A DNA stretch of 64,000 nt from Pseudomonas sp. GM74 (GCF_000282455.1 NZ_AKJG01000047.1:62001-126000), one strand, 5' to 3'; numbered from the stretch's first letter, positions 45,547-55,117 are shown. Program-made: numbers and translations. The notes: a model not told the origin generated them from the letters alone.

Positions 45547-46390
45547 AGCCCTCGACGATGTGCTCGGCCAGGCACTCGGTGATCGGCGACGGGTTATGCA
45601 GGTTGCGCACGAGCATGATGCTGGCCTCGGGCAGCAGCGGCAGGTCCTCGGCCTCACCGAGGATGCGCATGTCCGCGGTGATCAGGCTTTCAAGCTGCGC
45701 CGTAACCGCCAGGCCGGCGCTGACCACGGCCATGATCGCCGACAGGCTGTCGCTGTTGTACGCCACCCGGTAATCGCGCCCCTGGGCATCAAGGGCGTTG
45801 CAGGCCCACTGGCGGCAGAAGCAATCACTGTTGAACATCGCCAGCGGCAACGGCGTCTGCTCGTGGGCGCTGTAGCATTGCGCCTCGGCCCAGACAAAAC
45901 GTTCCTTGCGCAACAACTGGCCGATTTCGCTGCCCGGTTCGCGGGTGACGATGGACAGGTCCAGGTCCTGGCGCATCAGCAGCTGTTTTGATGATTCGCA
46001 GTGCACTTCTATCTGAATCAGCGGGTAAGACTGGGCAAACCGGCGCAGAATTCCCGGGAGGAACCGCATTACATAATCGTCCGGCGTGCCGATGCGCACG
46101 GTGCCGACCATGTCGGGCTCACGCAAGGTATTGAAGACCTCACTGTGCAGCTTGAGGATCCGCCGCGCATAGCCGAGCAGCACCTGGCCTTCGGCCGTCA
46201 GCCGCACCTGCCGCCCGTCGCGCTGGAACAACTGGCGCTGCAGCACATCTTCTTCCAGGCGCTTCATCTGCATGCTGACGGCTGACTGGGTGCGGTTGAC
46301 CATTTCGCCGGCGCGGGTAAAGCCGCCCTGATCGGCGATGGCGACGAAGGTGCGCAACACTTCGGTATCGATACTCGGGTAGGCGGACAT
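45536..46390 (-). CDS. LysR-family transcriptional regulator
   Basis: A 284-residue LysR protein with HTH near residues 12-70 (GGFTRAGEMVNRTQSAVSMQ) and an inducer domain. The 3' end overlaps the convergent transporter gene by 11 bp. It is divergent from a DUF1127 gene 95 bp away, which may be its target. Three Cys residues in the middle of the protein (QCYS, DCFCRQWACN) are unusual but unexplained. Confidence 0.88.
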   Translation of the reverse strand: MSAYPSIDTEVLRTFVAIADQGGFTRAGEMVNRTQSAVSMQMKRLEEDVLQRQLFQRDGRQVRLTAEGQVLLGYARRILKLHSEVFNTLREPDMVGTVRIGTPDDYVMRFLPGILRRFAQSYPLIQIEVHCESSKQLLMRQDLDLSIVTREPGSEIGQLLRKERFVWAEAQCYSAHEQTPLPLAMFNSDCFCRQWACNALDAQGRDYRVAYNSDSLSAIMAVVSAGLAVTAQLESLITADMRILGEAEDLPLLPEASIMLVRNLHNPSPITECLAEHIVEGFKP

Positions 46391-46485
46391 CCATCAATCT
46401 CCGAGATATGTGACATCAGAAACATTCGTTGGATTGATCTTAGACCCGGCGCGAGACTGGAGCCATCCAAACGGAGGGCAACAAG

Positions 46486-46701
46486 ATGAAAGGTCAACAC
46501 GAGTTCCAAGGATCAGAAAAACACTCGATTCACGTGATATCCGATCTACTGCACAAGGTCGGCCGCTGGTACGAACTGCATCGCGAGCGCGAATTGCTGG
46601 CGAGCTTGAGCGACGAAGCACTCAAGGACATCGGCATGAGCCGTGCGGATGTGGAGAACGAGTCGATCAAACCGTTCTGGAATGACCCGATGCATAAATG
46701 A
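46486..46701 (+). CDS. DUF1127 small protein
   Basis: A 71-residue protein with the DUF1127 core in its middle: WYELHRERELLASLSDEAL then KDIGMSRADVENE. DUF1127 (YjiS-like) proteins are small, arginine-rich, often stress-responsive; some members bind RNA and affect phosphate or carbon metabolism. CGGAGGG precedes the ATG. It is followed 64 bp later by the YcaQ-like gene. Confidence 0.9.
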   Translation: MKGQHEFQGSEKHSIHVISDLLHKVGRWYELHRERELLASLSDEALKDIGMSRADVENESIKPFWNDPMHK

Positions 46702-46765
46702 TGAATGCCACGCTACACAAACCCCTTACCGGTGAGGTAGGTTGCGAGCAGACAAGGAGACGCCC

Positions 46766-47995
46766 ATGCCCGCAACGTTGTCCTTTACCCTCAAACAGGC
46801 TCGGCGTCTGGCGCTGGCCGCCCAAGGGTTCAATGGGCGGTCGCCGCCAGCGACGATCAAGGTTGTTGCGCTCAATCGCCTGATCGAGCGTCTGGGCGCT
46901 CTGCAGATCGACTCGGTCAATGCAGTGGTGCGTTCGCACTACCTTCCGCTGTTTTCCCGCATTGGCAATTACTCCTCCGATTTGCTCGACCAGGCTGCCT
47001 GGAGTCAGGGCCGGCGCCGTACGTTGTTCGAATATTGGGGTCATGAAGCCTCGTTGTTGCCACTTTCCATGTACCCGTTGATGCGTTGGCGCATGCAGCG
47101 TGCGAGCCGTGGCGAAGACATTTATCAGCAATTGGCGCGCTTTGGCCGTGAGCAGCAAGACACCATTCGCCGGGTGCTGGCTTCGGTCGAGGAGCAGGGC
47201 GCGTTGGGTGCCGGAAGTCTGTCGACCCGTCAGGAGCGTGCCGGGCCCTGGTGGGACTGGAGTGCGGAAAAGCATGCGCTGGAATGGTTGTTCGCTGCCG
47301 GTGAAGTGACTGTGGCCGGCCGGCGGGGATTCGAAAGGCTCTACGATCTGCCGGAGCGGGTGATTCCTTCGGCGGTGCTTGCGAACCCCATTCTGAGTGA
47401 AAACGAGGCCCAGCGCGGCCTGTTGCGGCATGCGGCAACGGCCTTGGGGGTTGGTACGGAGAAGGACTTGCGTGACTATTTCCGCTTGAACCCCGCGGAC
47501 AGTCGTCCGCGTTTGGCCGAGTTGGTCGAGGCCGGGGAGTTGCTGACCTGCGAAGTCCAGGGCTGGCGGCAACCGGCCTATTGTCTGCCCGAGCCAAAAG
47601 TGCCGCGCAAAGTCGCCGCCAGTGCATTGCTCTCGCCGTTCGATTCGCTGATCTGGGAGCGCAGCCGGACCGAGCGGCTGTTTGATTTCCGCTATCGGCT
47701 GGAGATCTACACGCCGCAGGACAAACGGGTGTACGGCTATTACGTCCTGCCGTTTTTGCACAACGAACGGATTGCCGCGCGGGTGGATTTGCGCGCGGAA
47801 CGGGCGGCGGGCCGTTTGGCAGTGCATGCGGTGCATGAAGAGGACGCGGGGCTGGATGAAGAGGGAATGCTGGCGTTGGCAGTCAATCTGCGGCAGATGG
47901 CGGATTGGCTGGGGCTGGCGCAGGTTCGGCTCAATTGCCCGCGGGCGAGTGCGGCAAGGTTGAGGGTGGCATTGGCACAAATTGGCGGTGACTGA
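46766..47995 (+). CDS. YcaQ-like winged-helix DNA glycosylase (crosslink repair family)
   Basis: A 409-residue HTH_42/YcaQ-type protein: N-terminal LTLKQARRLALAAQG-like segment, IDSVNAVVRSHYLPLFSRIG, EYWGHEASLLP, then ALLSPFDSLIWERSRTERLFDF and YYVLPFLHNERIAARVDLRAE. E. coli YcaQ is a glycosylase that unhooks interstrand crosslinks; the family motif with Gln and Asp-Ser (QIDSV) is present. Start at 46766 has CAAGGAGA upstream. Confidence 0.85.
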   Translation: MPATLSFTLKQARRLALAAQGFNGRSPPATIKVVALNRLIERLGALQIDSVNAVVRSHYLPLFSRIGNYSSDLLDQAAWSQGRRRTLFEYWGHEASLLPLSMYPLMRWRMQRASRGEDIYQQLARFGREQQDTIRRVLASVEEQGALGAGSLSTRQERAGPWWDWSAEKHALEWLFAAGEVTVAGRRGFERLYDLPERVIPSAVLANPILSENEAQRGLLRHAATALGVGTEKDLRDYFRLNPADSRPRLAELVEAGELLTCEVQGWRQPAYCLPEPKVPRKVAASALLSPFDSLIWERSRTERLFDFRYRLEIYTPQDKRVYGYYVLPFLHNERIAARVDLRAERAAGRLAVHAVHEEDAGLDEEGMLALAVNLRQMADWLGLAQVRLNCPRASAARLRVALAQIGGD

Positions 47996-48003
47996 GCCGG
48001 CCT

Positions 48004-48080
48004 CTTCGCGGGCAAGCCCGCTCCCACATTGGTTCTGTGTCGTTCACAAATCAAGTGTGGGAGCGGGCTTGCCCGCGAAG
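48004..48080. repeat. REPIN, CCCGC subtype
   Basis: Arms use the core variant CTTGCCCGCGAA instead of CTTGCTCGCGAA. It lies 9 bp after the YcaQ-like gene and 34 bp after the end of the convergent DAHP synthase. Confidence 0.93.
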
Positions 48081-48113
48081 GCGGACTATCAGGCAGCAAA
48101 AAAGGTTACTGGC

Positions 48114-49460
48114 TCAGCGCCGAACCTGCTTCAGCGTTTCCGCAATCAAGAACGCCAGTTCCAGCGACTGATCGGCATTCATCCGCGGATCGCAATGGGT
48201 GTGGTAGCGATCCGACAAGCCGTCCTCGGTAATCGGCCGCGCACCACCGATGCACTCGGTCACGTTCTGCCCGGTCATTTCGATGTGAATGCCACCGGCA
48301 TAACTGCCTTCGGCCTGGTGCACCTGGAAGAACTGCTTCACCTCGCCAAGGATCTGCGCGAAGTCGCGGGTCTTGTAGCCGCTGCTGGCCTTGATGGTGT
48401 TGCCGTGCATCGGGTCGCAACTCCACAGCACCTGCTTGCCTTCGCGCTGGACGGCGCGGATAAGCTGCGGCAAGTGATCGCCGACCTTGTTCGCGCCCAT
48501 CCGCGCGATCAGGTTCAGGCGACCCGGATCGTTCTGCGGGTTGAGCACATCGATCAAGCGAATCAGGTCGTCGGGGTTCATGCTCGGGCCGACCTTGACC
48601 CCGATCGGGTTGTTCACCCCGCGCAGGAATTCGACGTGGGCGCCGTCGAGCTGGCGGGTGCGGTCGCCGATCCACAGCATGTGGGCCGAGCAGTCGTAGT
48701 AGTCGTTGGTCAGGCTGTCGCGACGCACGAAGGCTTCCTCGTAGTTCAGCAGCAGCGCTTCGTGGGCGGTGAAGAAGCTGGTTTCGCGCAGCTGCGGCGA
48801 GCTGTCCATGCCGCAGGCCCGCATGAACGCCAGGGTTTCATCGATGCGGTCGGCCAGGTGGCTGTATTTTTCCGCCAGTGCCGAGTTGGCGATGAAGTCC
48901 AGGTTCCACTTGTGTACCTGATGCAGATCGGCAAAACCGCCTTGGGCGAATGCGCGCAACAGGTTCAGGGTGGCGGTGGACTGGTGGTAGGACTGCAGCA
49001 GGCGTTCCGGGTCCGGCACGCGGCTTTTTTCGTCGAAACCGATGCCGTTGACGATGTCGCCACGGTAGGCGGGCAGGGTCACGCCATCGATGGTTTCGTC
49101 GTTGGCCGAACGCGGTTTGGCGAATTGCCCGGCCATGCGCCCGACCTTGACCACCGGGCAGCCGGCGGCAAAGGTCATCACGATCGCCATCTGCAACAGC
49201 ACCTTGAAGGTGTCGCGGATTTTCGCTGCGGAGAACTCGGCGAAGCTTTCGGCGCAGTCGCCACCCTGTAACAGAAACGCGCGGCCCTGGGTCACCTCGG
49301 CAAACTGACGGCGCAACTCCCGGGCTTCGCCGGCAAACACCAGCGGCGGATAGCTGGCCAGGGTCTGCTCGACCTGCTGCAAATGCGCGGCGTCGGGGTA
49401 TCGGGGTTGTTGCTGGATCGGCAGGGCGCGCCAGCTGTCAGGGCTCCAGGGTTGGCTCAT
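48114..49460 (-). CDS. Class II 3-deoxy-7-phosphoheptulonate (DAHP) synthase
   Basis: A 448-residue plant/mycobacterial-type DAHP synthase. Signatures: [49 protein letters not shown] and [21 protein letters not shown]. It catalyses the same first shikimate step as the class I enzyme at 32757 but is unrelated in sequence. Pseudomonas class II enzymes serve primary aromatics or, in the shorter group, phenazine and quinolone supply; 448 residues fits the long, primary type. ATG at 49460 is chosen over an upstream extension. Confidence 0.93.
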   Translation of the reverse strand: MSQPWSPDSWRALPIQQQPRYPDAAHLQQVEQTLASYPPLVFAGEARELRRQFAEVTQGRAFLLQGGDCAESFAEFSAAKIRDTFKVLLQMAIVMTFAAGCPVVKVGRMAGQFAKPRSANDETIDGVTLPAYRGDIVNGIGFDEKSRVPDPERLLQSYHQSTATLNLLRAFAQGGFADLHQVHKWNLDFIANSALAEKYSHLADRIDETLAFMRACGMDSSPQLRETSFFTAHEALLLNYEEAFVRRDSLTNDYYDCSAHMLWIGDRTRQLDGAHVEFLRGVNNPIGVKVGPSMNPDDLIRLIDVLNPQNDPGRLNLIARMGANKVGDHLPQLIRAVQREGKQVLWSCDPMHGNTIKASSGYKTRDFAQILGEVKQFFQVHQAEGSYAGGIHIEMTGQNVTECIGGARPITEDGLSDRYHTHCDPRMNADQSLELAFLIAETLKQVRR

Positions 49461-49610
49461 CACGGTCTCTAGTGTTTTCGCTCGGACGTCCATGTTATCA
49501 GCAAATTAGTGCGTGACCTGTTCCCGTCGCATCGCTGACAATCTCGCCTTTGCCGCTCTCTACACGCGGTGTTATTGCGTTGCCGGCCCCGGTGACGGTC
49601 AGGAGATGAA

Positions 49611-50366
49611 ATGACTGAGGAGCGCGTCGAGCATCTGCTCGCCGAGGTACAGGACGAGTTCGGCGTAATTCGTGTGCTGGAAGTGGCCGATTACCGTTTT
49701 CTCGAGTTCGGTGATGCCATCGAGCAAAGCTGCGTGTTCACGGCCGATCCGAGCTGGCTCGAGTACGACTACACCCGGGCGATGCTGATCGGCGCGCTTT
49801 GCCACGAGCAACCGGAAAGTGCGCTGTTTCTCGGCCTCGGCGCCGGGACGCTGACCCAGGCCTGCCTCAAGTTCCTGCCGCTGGAAGATGTCGAAGCCAT
49901 CGAACTACGCCCGGATGTACCGCGCCTGGCCATCGAGTACCTGGGGCTGGATGACGATCCGCGCCTGTACATCCGCGTTGGCGATGCGCTGGAGCTGCTG
50001 GACACCGCCGAATCGGCGGACCTGATTTTCGTCGACCTTTATACCGATGTCGGTCCGGGTGTCGGTCATCTGGCCTGGAGTTTTCTGGAAAACTGCCAGA
50101 AGCGATTGAATCCGGGAGGCTGGCTGGTCATCAATCAGTGGGCTACCGACGATGGAAAACCCTTGGGCGCCGCCTTGTTGCGCGGTTTGTATCACCGACA
50201 TTACTGGGAGCTGCCGGTGAAGGAGGGCAACGTGATTCTGATCGTGCCGTCGGAGCTGGACCAGGAACTGGACATGGACGGCCTGATTGCCCGCGCCGAA
50301 ACGCTGGCGCCACGGTTGGGGTATTCGCTGGATTCGTTGATCAAGTGCATTCGCCCGGCTACCTGA
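49611..50366 (+). CDS. Spermidine-synthase-like methyltransferase-fold protein
   Basis: A 251-residue protein with a Rossmann methyltransferase-like core: ALFLGLGAGTLTQACLKFLP then VEAIELRPDVPRLA, and DLIFVDLYTDVG. These correspond to the SAM-binding motifs I and II and motif IV of the spermidine-synthase superfamily. The aminopropyl-transfer residues of SpeE are not obvious, so true spermidine synthesis is doubtful. It is divergent from the class II DAHP synthase, 150 bp away. The GAGATGAA preceding the ATG is weak. Confidence 0.8.
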   Translation: MTEERVEHLLAEVQDEFGVIRVLEVADYRFLEFGDAIEQSCVFTADPSWLEYDYTRAMLIGALCHEQPESALFLGLGAGTLTQACLKFLPLEDVEAIELRPDVPRLAIEYLGLDDDPRLYIRVGDALELLDTAESADLIFVDLYTDVGPGVGHLAWSFLENCQKRLNPGGWLVINQWATDDGKPLGAALLRGLYHRHYWELPVKEGNVILIVPSELDQELDMDGLIARAETLAPRLGYSLDSLIKCIRPAT

Positions 50367-50390
50367 TTAATTGATTGTCTGGACTGGCCC

Positions 50391-50471
50391 CTTCGCGGGC
50401 AAGTCGGATCGCCGCACCGCCGCTCCCACAGGTTTGCGCAAACACCTGTGGGAGCGGGCTTGCCCGCGAAG
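50391..50471. repeat. REPIN, CCCGC subtype with one divergent arm
   Basis: Left arm 50391-50430 has the variant AAGTCGGATCGCCGCACCGC inserted in the core; right arm is standard (CTTGCCCGCGAA). The loop GGTTTGCGCAAACACC is itself nearly palindromic. Confidence 0.85.
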
Positions 50472-50495
50472 GGGCCTTCAAAGCCACCGCAAAAG

Positions 50496-51287
50496 CTAAA
50501 GCCCTTTGAAGACCCCCGGCCGCCGCTCCACCATCGACCGCACGCCTTCCTTGACGTCCTCGCTAGCCATCAACTTCTTGACCAGCAGCGGCAACGCCTG
50601 TGCCGCCGCGGTTTCCCCTTCATACCGGGCCTGTCGCGCAGACATCAGCGTAGCCTGCACCCCAAGCGGTGCCTGGCGGGCAATCCGTTCGGCCAGTTCA
50701 ATCGCCCGGGGCAGTAGATCCTCGCTGGCCATGACTTCCTGCACCAGGCCCAGGTGCAAGGCATCACGGGCATCGAATTCATCACCGGTCAATAACCAGC
50801 GCATGGCGTTACCCCAACCGGATACTTGATGCAGGCGCAGGGTGGCGCCGCCGAACGGGAAGAGCCCGCGTTGCACTTCCATCTGCGCGAACCGGGTGTT
50901 GCTGGCGCACAGGTTGATGTCGGCGGCCAGCATCAATTCGATGCCGATGGTCAGGCAGTAGCCTTGGGCGGCGACGATCACCGGTTTGCTGACCCTGGGA
51001 CCTGCGAACACCCCCCACGGATCACAGCCACCGGGCGGAACCTGCCAGCCATCTGCCAGTGTGACGCTGGCATTGACCAGGTCGAGCCCGGCGGTGAAGT
51101 GCTCGCCATGAGCGAACACCACCGCCACCCGCGCCTCGCTGTCGGCTTCGAACTCGCCATAGGCCAGGCTCAATGCGTTGAGCAGGTCGAGATCGAAGGC
51201 GTTGCGCTTGGCCACCCGATCCAGACCGATCAGGAACACATGGCCATGTCGTTCGCGGCTGACTCGACTGGAGCTGGGCTGATTCAT
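50496..51287 (-). CDS. Enoyl-CoA hydratase/isomerase (crotonase) family protein
   Basis: A 263-residue crotonase-fold protein. Visible are the oxyanion-hole region HGEHFTAGLDL, AAQGYCLTIGIELMLAADI and FPFGGATLRL. Substitutions at the usual catalytic Glu positions mean hydratase, isomerase or hydrolase activity cannot be chosen. The start at 51287 gives the normal length of about 260. It is divergent from the DEAD-box helicase, with a 422-bp spacer. Confidence 0.85.
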   Translation of the reverse strand: MNQPSSSRVSRERHGHVFLIGLDRVAKRNAFDLDLLNALSLAYGEFEADSEARVAVVFAHGEHFTAGLDLVNASVTLADGWQVPPGGCDPWGVFAGPRVSKPVIVAAQGYCLTIGIELMLAADINLCASNTRFAQMEVQRGLFPFGGATLRLHQVSGWGNAMRWLLTGDEFDARDALHLGLVQEVMASEDLLPRAIELAERIARQAPLGVQATLMSARQARYEGETAAAQALPLLVKKLMASEDVKEGVRSMVERRPGVFKGL

Positions 51288-51709
51288 GGAGCGGTCCTCG
51301 GGGTGGGAAAGGCGTGCCAGACCGGCGGTCTGCACGGCAAAGGGTGAACCGTTTTAGCGCCATCACCCGCAAGGCCGGGCCTTTGAAAAATAGACGGCTG
51401 ACCGATTATTCGCAAAGCCTGTTACACAACGGTGTATTCGGTGGGTTTCCGATAAAAAAAGCTCCCTTTTTGGGCGAATTCCGGTATAGTGCGCGCCGGC
51501 CTTTAACCGGGCCGCGTTTAGGTAGCGCAATTCCCCGAAGCCAGCTTCGGCTGCACGTCCGCCCAGCGGACTCTTCCTTGACGATTCTTTTCATTCATTC
51601 GTTTTCGCAAATCCCCGCCGACAAAGCTGCCAGGGCGACTCTTGAGTCTCAACACGGCATGTGCAGCTTTGGAGCATGGGTCTTTGCGGATGCACTTAGA
51701 GGCAGACCC
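51288..51709. other. Long leader/regulatory region before the DEAD-box helicase
   Basis: A 422-bp gap. On the plus strand a TATAGT (51485-51490) is a possible -10 element, followed by GC-rich sequence with CCGG pairs, two small adjacent hairpins at 51535-51571 and a T-rich segment (51575-51610). No gene is supported; the layout suggests a structured 5' leader of about 200 nt. Confidence 0.55.
51535..51571 (+). promoter_or_regulatory. Tandem hairpins in the helicase leader
   Basis: Hairpin 1: CCGAAGC-CA-GCTTCGG (51535-51550). Hairpin 2: GTCCGC-CCA-GCGGAC (51557-51571). Both are perfect and six bases apart; a T-rich tract follows. Possible cold- or autoregulatory leader element, by analogy with csdA/deaD leaders. 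Confidence 0.5.
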
Positions 51710-53383
51710 ATGACCCAGGAAATCGGCGGCTTCGCCGCTCTTGAACTTCATCCAAATATTGTCGCTGCAGTAGTCGCTACCGGCTATGAAGAGCCTTCGG
51801 CCATTCAGCAGCAGTCGATCCCGATCATTCTCGCCGGTCACGATATGATTGGTCAGGCGCAAACCGGTACCGGTAAAACCGCTGCCTTTGCCCTGCCAAT
51901 TCTGCACCGCATTGATCCGTCCAAGCGCGAGCCGCAAGCTCTGATCCTGGCCCCAACTCGTGAGTTGGCGCTACAAGTTGCAACCGCTTTCGAAACCTAC
52001 GCCAAGCAAATGCCGGGCGTAACTGTTGTGGCTGTCTACGGCGGCGCGCCGATGGGCCCACAATTGAAAGCAATCCGTAATGGCGCACAAATCGTTGTCG
52101 CCACTCCGGGCCGTCTGTGCGACCACCTGCGTCGCGACGAAAAAGTACTGGCGACCGTGAACCACCTAGTTCTCGACGAAGCCGACGAAATGCTCAAGCT
52201 GGGCTTCATGGACGACCTGGAAGTCATCTTCAAGGCCATGCCGGAAACCCGTCAGACCGTACTGTTCTCGGCAACCTTGCCTCAATCGATCCGTGCCATC
52301 GCCGAACGCCACCTGCGCGATCCGAAGCACGTCAAGATTCAGAGCAAGACCCAGACCGTTACCGCGATCGAGCAGGCTCACCTGCTGGTTCACGCTGACC
52401 AGAAGACTTCGGCCGTTCTCAGCTTGCTGGAAGTGGAAGATTTCGACGCCCTGATCATGTTCGTGCGCACCAAGCAAGCGACCCTGGATCTGGCCAGTGC
52501 CCTGGAAGCCAAAGGCTACAAAGCCGCTGCGCTGAACGGTGACATCGCCCAGAACCAGCGTGAGCGCGTGATCGACTCCCTCAAGGATGGCCGCCTGGAC
52601 ATCGTTGTGGCGACCGACGTTGCCGCTCGTGGCCTGGACGTTCCGCGCATCACTCACGTGTTCAACGTCGACATGCCGTACGATCCAGAGTCCTACGTTC
52701 ACCGTATCGGCCGTACCGGCCGTGCCGGTCGCGAAGGCCGTGCGTTGCTGCTGGTGACTCCGCGTGAGCGCCGCATGCTGCAAGTGATCGAGCGTGTAAC
52801 CGGTCAAAAGGTTGCTGAAGTTCGCCTGCCGGACGCTCAAGCCGTTCTGGATGCGCGCATCAAGAAACTGACCAACAGCCTGTCGCCGCTGGTGGCCGAG
52901 GCCGAATCGACTCACGGTGATCTGCTCGATCGCCTGACCGCCGACATCGGTTGCAGCCCGCGTGCCCTGGCCGCAGCCCTGCTGCGCAAGGCAACCAACG
53001 GTCAAGCGCTGAACCTGGCCGCTATCGAGAAAGAACGTCCACTGGTGCCGAACAATGCACCGCGTGGCGATCGTCCAGAGCGTTCCGGTGATCGTCCTGA
53101 GCGTGGCGACCGCGAGCGTCGTGCTCCGATGCCACTGGGCGAAGGCCGTGCACGTTGCCGTACCGCGCTGGGCGCGCGTGATGGTATCGCCGCCAAGAAC
53201 CTGCTGGGCGCCATCCTCAACGAAGGTGGTCTGGCGCGTGAAGCGATCGGTCGCATCCAGGTGCGTGACAGCTTCAGCCTCGTCGAGCTGCCGGAAGATG
53301 GTCTTGAGAAGTTGCTGACCAAGCTGAAGGACACTCGCGTTGCCGGTAAGCAGTTGAAGCTGCGTCGCTACCGCGAAGATTGA
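51710..53383 (+). CDS. deaD: DEAD-box ATP-dependent RNA helicase (DeaD/CsdA family)
   Basis: A 557-residue helicase. Motifs in order: Q motif GYEEPSAIQQQSIP, I AQTGTGKTAAF, Ia PTRELALQ, II DEAD in VLDEADEML, III SAT, V ARGLDVPRITHV, VI HRIGRTGRAGREG. After the helicase core comes a basic Arg-rich linker (about 450-480) and a C-terminal RNA-binding domain resembling CsdA/DbpA (RIQVRDSFSLVELPEDGLEK). It remodels RNA in ribosome assembly and cold adaptation. ATG at 51710 has GAGG upstream; an upstream extension is not conserved-looking. Confidence 0.93.
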   Translation: MTQEIGGFAALELHPNIVAAVVATGYEEPSAIQQQSIPIILAGHDMIGQAQTGTGKTAAFALPILHRIDPSKREPQALILAPTRELALQVATAFETYAKQMPGVTVVAVYGGAPMGPQLKAIRNGAQIVVATPGRLCDHLRRDEKVLATVNHLVLDEADEMLKLGFMDDLEVIFKAMPETRQTVLFSATLPQSIRAIAERHLRDPKHVKIQSKTQTVTAIEQAHLLVHADQKTSAVLSLLEVEDFDALIMFVRTKQATLDLASALEAKGYKAAALNGDIAQNQRERVIDSLKDGRLDIVVATDVAARGLDVPRITHVFNVDMPYDPESYVHRIGRTGRAGREGRALLLVTPRERRMLQVIERVTGQKVAEVRLPDAQAVLDARIKKLTNSLSPLVAEAESTHGDLLDRLTADIGCSPRALAAALLRKATNGQALNLAAIEKERPLVPNNAPRGDRPERSGDRPERGDRERRAPMPLGEGRARCRTALGARDGIAAKNLLGAILNEGGLAREAIGRIQVRDSFSLVELPEDGLEKLLTKLKDTRVAGKQLKLRRYRED

Positions 53384-53413
53384 TCCGCTCTCGGGCTGAT
53401 TGATCGAACATGA

Positions 53414-53442
53414 AAAATCCCCGACTGGTTCGGGGATTTTTT
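53414..53442 (+). terminator. Terminator of the helicase gene
   Basis: Stem AAATCCCCGA/TCGGGGATTT with CTGGT loop, then six T. Confidence 0.9.
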
Positions 53443-53485
53443 ATGCCTGCTGATTTGTGGTCGGCCATGGATTTGTGTCGCCGCC

Positions 53486-53570
53486 CTTCGCGAGCAAGCC
53501 CGCTCCCACAGACGACCGCTTTACTTCAGAAAGAATGCGATCAAATGTGGGAGCGGGCTTGCTCGCGAAG
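53486..53570. repeat. REPIN: inverted pair of REP elements
   Basis: Left arm 53486-53510, right arm 53546-53570, both of the CTCGC subtype; between the helicase and the dioxygenase genes. Confidence 0.93.
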
Positions 53571-53590
53571 GCCGTGACGCGGTCTGGCTG

Positions 53591-54358
53591 TCAGCCGAAT
53601 CGATAGATGTCCATCCCCAGTGCGCCCATGGTGAATCCCTGGTGGGCAACCCCGAACTGCCCACCGGCAGCGCGGGCAAAGTACAGCGGCAACAAGTGTT
53701 CGTCGCTGGGATGGTTACGTACGGCATTCGGTGCTTGTGCGCGATAGTCGTGCAGCGCGGCCTCGTCGTTCGCTGCGAGTTTCTCGATCATCCAGTCCCG
53801 AAATGCCAGGGCCCAGGGCTCAACGCTCTCGGGGCCGGCATGCCAGTCCAGTTCCCGCAGGTTGTGAGTGATGCTGCCGGAGCCGATCAGCAGCACGCCA
53901 TGCTCACGCAGGCTGGCCAGCGCGTGGCCAACGCGGGTCTGCAAGGCGGGGCCGCCACGGGTGGGCAGCGAAACCTGGACAATCGGGATATCTGCCTGGG
54001 GGTACATCAGCGATAACGGCACCCAGACGCCATGGTCGAAAGGCCGATTGCTGTCGATACGCGCAGGCAAGCCCGCGGTTTTCAATAACTCGGCAACCTC
54101 TGTGGCGAGTCGTGGATCGCCGGGTGCCGGGTATTCGACCTCGAAAAGGGCCTTGGGGAAGCCGCCGAAGTCATGCCAGGTTTCCGGTTGTGGACTGCCG
54201 CTGACCAGCAGCTCATTGCTTTCCCAGTGTGCGGAAACAATCACGATGGCTTTGGGCTTGGGTATCTCGGCGGCCAGGCGGGCGAGTGCCGGCCCGCTGG
54301 CACCGGGTTCCAGGGCGAGCATGGGGGAGCCGTGGGATATGTACAGGCTGGGGAACAT
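53591..54358 (-). CDS. Class III extradiol dioxygenase, DODA/YgiD (LigB) type
   Basis: A 255-residue protein of the 4,5-DOPA extradiol dioxygenase family. Conserved metal/active-site positions: YISHGSPMLA (His), VSAHWESNE (His), HGVWVPLSLM (His) and NHPSDEHLLPL (His). Known members cleave DOPA or related catechols, or bind zinc without clear enzymatic role (YgiD). Natural substrate unknown. It is divergent from tpm, 102 bp away. Confidence 0.87.
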   Translation of the reverse strand: MFPSLYISHGSPMLALEPGASGPALARLAAEIPKPKAIVIVSAHWESNELLVSGSPQPETWHDFGGFPKALFEVEYPAPGDPRLATEVAELLKTAGLPARIDSNRPFDHGVWVPLSLMYPQADIPIVQVSLPTRGGPALQTRVGHALASLREHGVLLIGSGSITHNLRELDWHAGPESVEPWALAFRDWMIEKLAANDEAALHDYRAQAPNAVRNHPSDEHLLPLYFARAAGGQFGVAHQGFTMGALGMDIYRFG

Positions 54359-54460
54359 GAATGAGCTCCTGAGAGTTAAGATGCAACATCTTCAGTCAGA
54401 TCATTAATCTAAATCTAATATAAGTTTTAGAGTGTTTTGATCGAATTTTCGGGGTTATTT

Positions 54461-55117
54461 ATGCAGCCTGAGTTTTGGCACAAAAAGTGGGCGGCGAACC
54501 AGATCGGCTTTCACCTGCCGCAGGTGAACCCTCATCTGAAGCGGTTCTGGCCAGCGTTAAGCCTTGAAGAAGGCGCACGCGTGTTGGTGCCGCTATGTGG
54601 AAAAAGCCTGGATTTGCTCTGGCTCGCCCATCAAGGCCATGAGGTCCTGGGAGTCGAACTGTCGGAAAAAGCCGTCGAGGAGTTTTTCAGCGAACATGGC
54701 TTTGATCCGGCCGTCAGCGAGCAGGGACCTTTCAAGGTCTATCGGGCAGGTTCCATTGAGCTTTGGTGCGGCGATTTCTTCGAGCTGACGGCCGGCGATG
54801 TTGCCGATTGCTCCGCGCTTTATGATCGCGCGGCGTTGATCGCGTTGCCGGCGGAAATGCGAGAGCGCTATGCCGCCCATTTGAAGCGGATTCTGCCGAG
54901 GGAGTCCCTTGGCCTGCTGATTACCCTGGACTATGACCAGGAGCAAATGCCCGGTCCGCCGTTTGCTGTGCTCGATGATGAGGTGCGGCGGTTGTTCGGG
55001 GACTCATGGGCGCTGAAGATCCTGGAAGATCAGGACGTGTTGAGCGAGAGCGGGAAGTTTCTGGAGGCAGGGGTCACGCGGCTTGAGGAGCGGGTGTATC
55101 GGGTTTCCAGTCAGTAA
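54461..55117 (+). CDS. tpm: Thiopurine S-methyltransferase / tellurite-resistance methylase
   Basis: A 218-residue bacterial TPMT: starts [19 protein letters not shown], then the SAM-binding [30 protein letters not shown] and [15 protein letters not shown]. Family members methylate thiopurines and volatilise or detoxify selenite and tellurite. ATG at 54461 has GGGG upstream at a long spacing, so the start is fairly but not fully secure. Length matches P. aeruginosa Tpm (218 aa). Confidence 0.93.
   Translation: MQPEFWHKKWAANQIGFHLPQVNPHLKRFWPALSLEEGARVLVPLCGKSLDLLWLAHQGHEVLGVELSEKAVEEFFSEHGFDPAVSEQGPFKVYRAGSIELWCGDFFELTAGDVADCSALYDRAALIALPAEMRERYAAHLKRILPRESLGLLITLDYDQEQMPGPPFAVLDDEVRRLFGDSWALKILEDQDVLSESGKFLEAGVTRLEERVYRVSSQ

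Noticed and set aside
49611..50366. Assignment as true spermidine synthase (SpeE).
   Set aside because: Only the Rossmann motifs are visible; the aminopropyl-transfer residues are not recognisable and no speD is adjacent.
51314..51709. N-terminal extension of the DEAD-box helicase starting near 51314.
   Set aside because: The extra 130 residues are not helicase-like and would overlap the divergent crotonase leader; the Q motif follows normally from the ATG at 51710.
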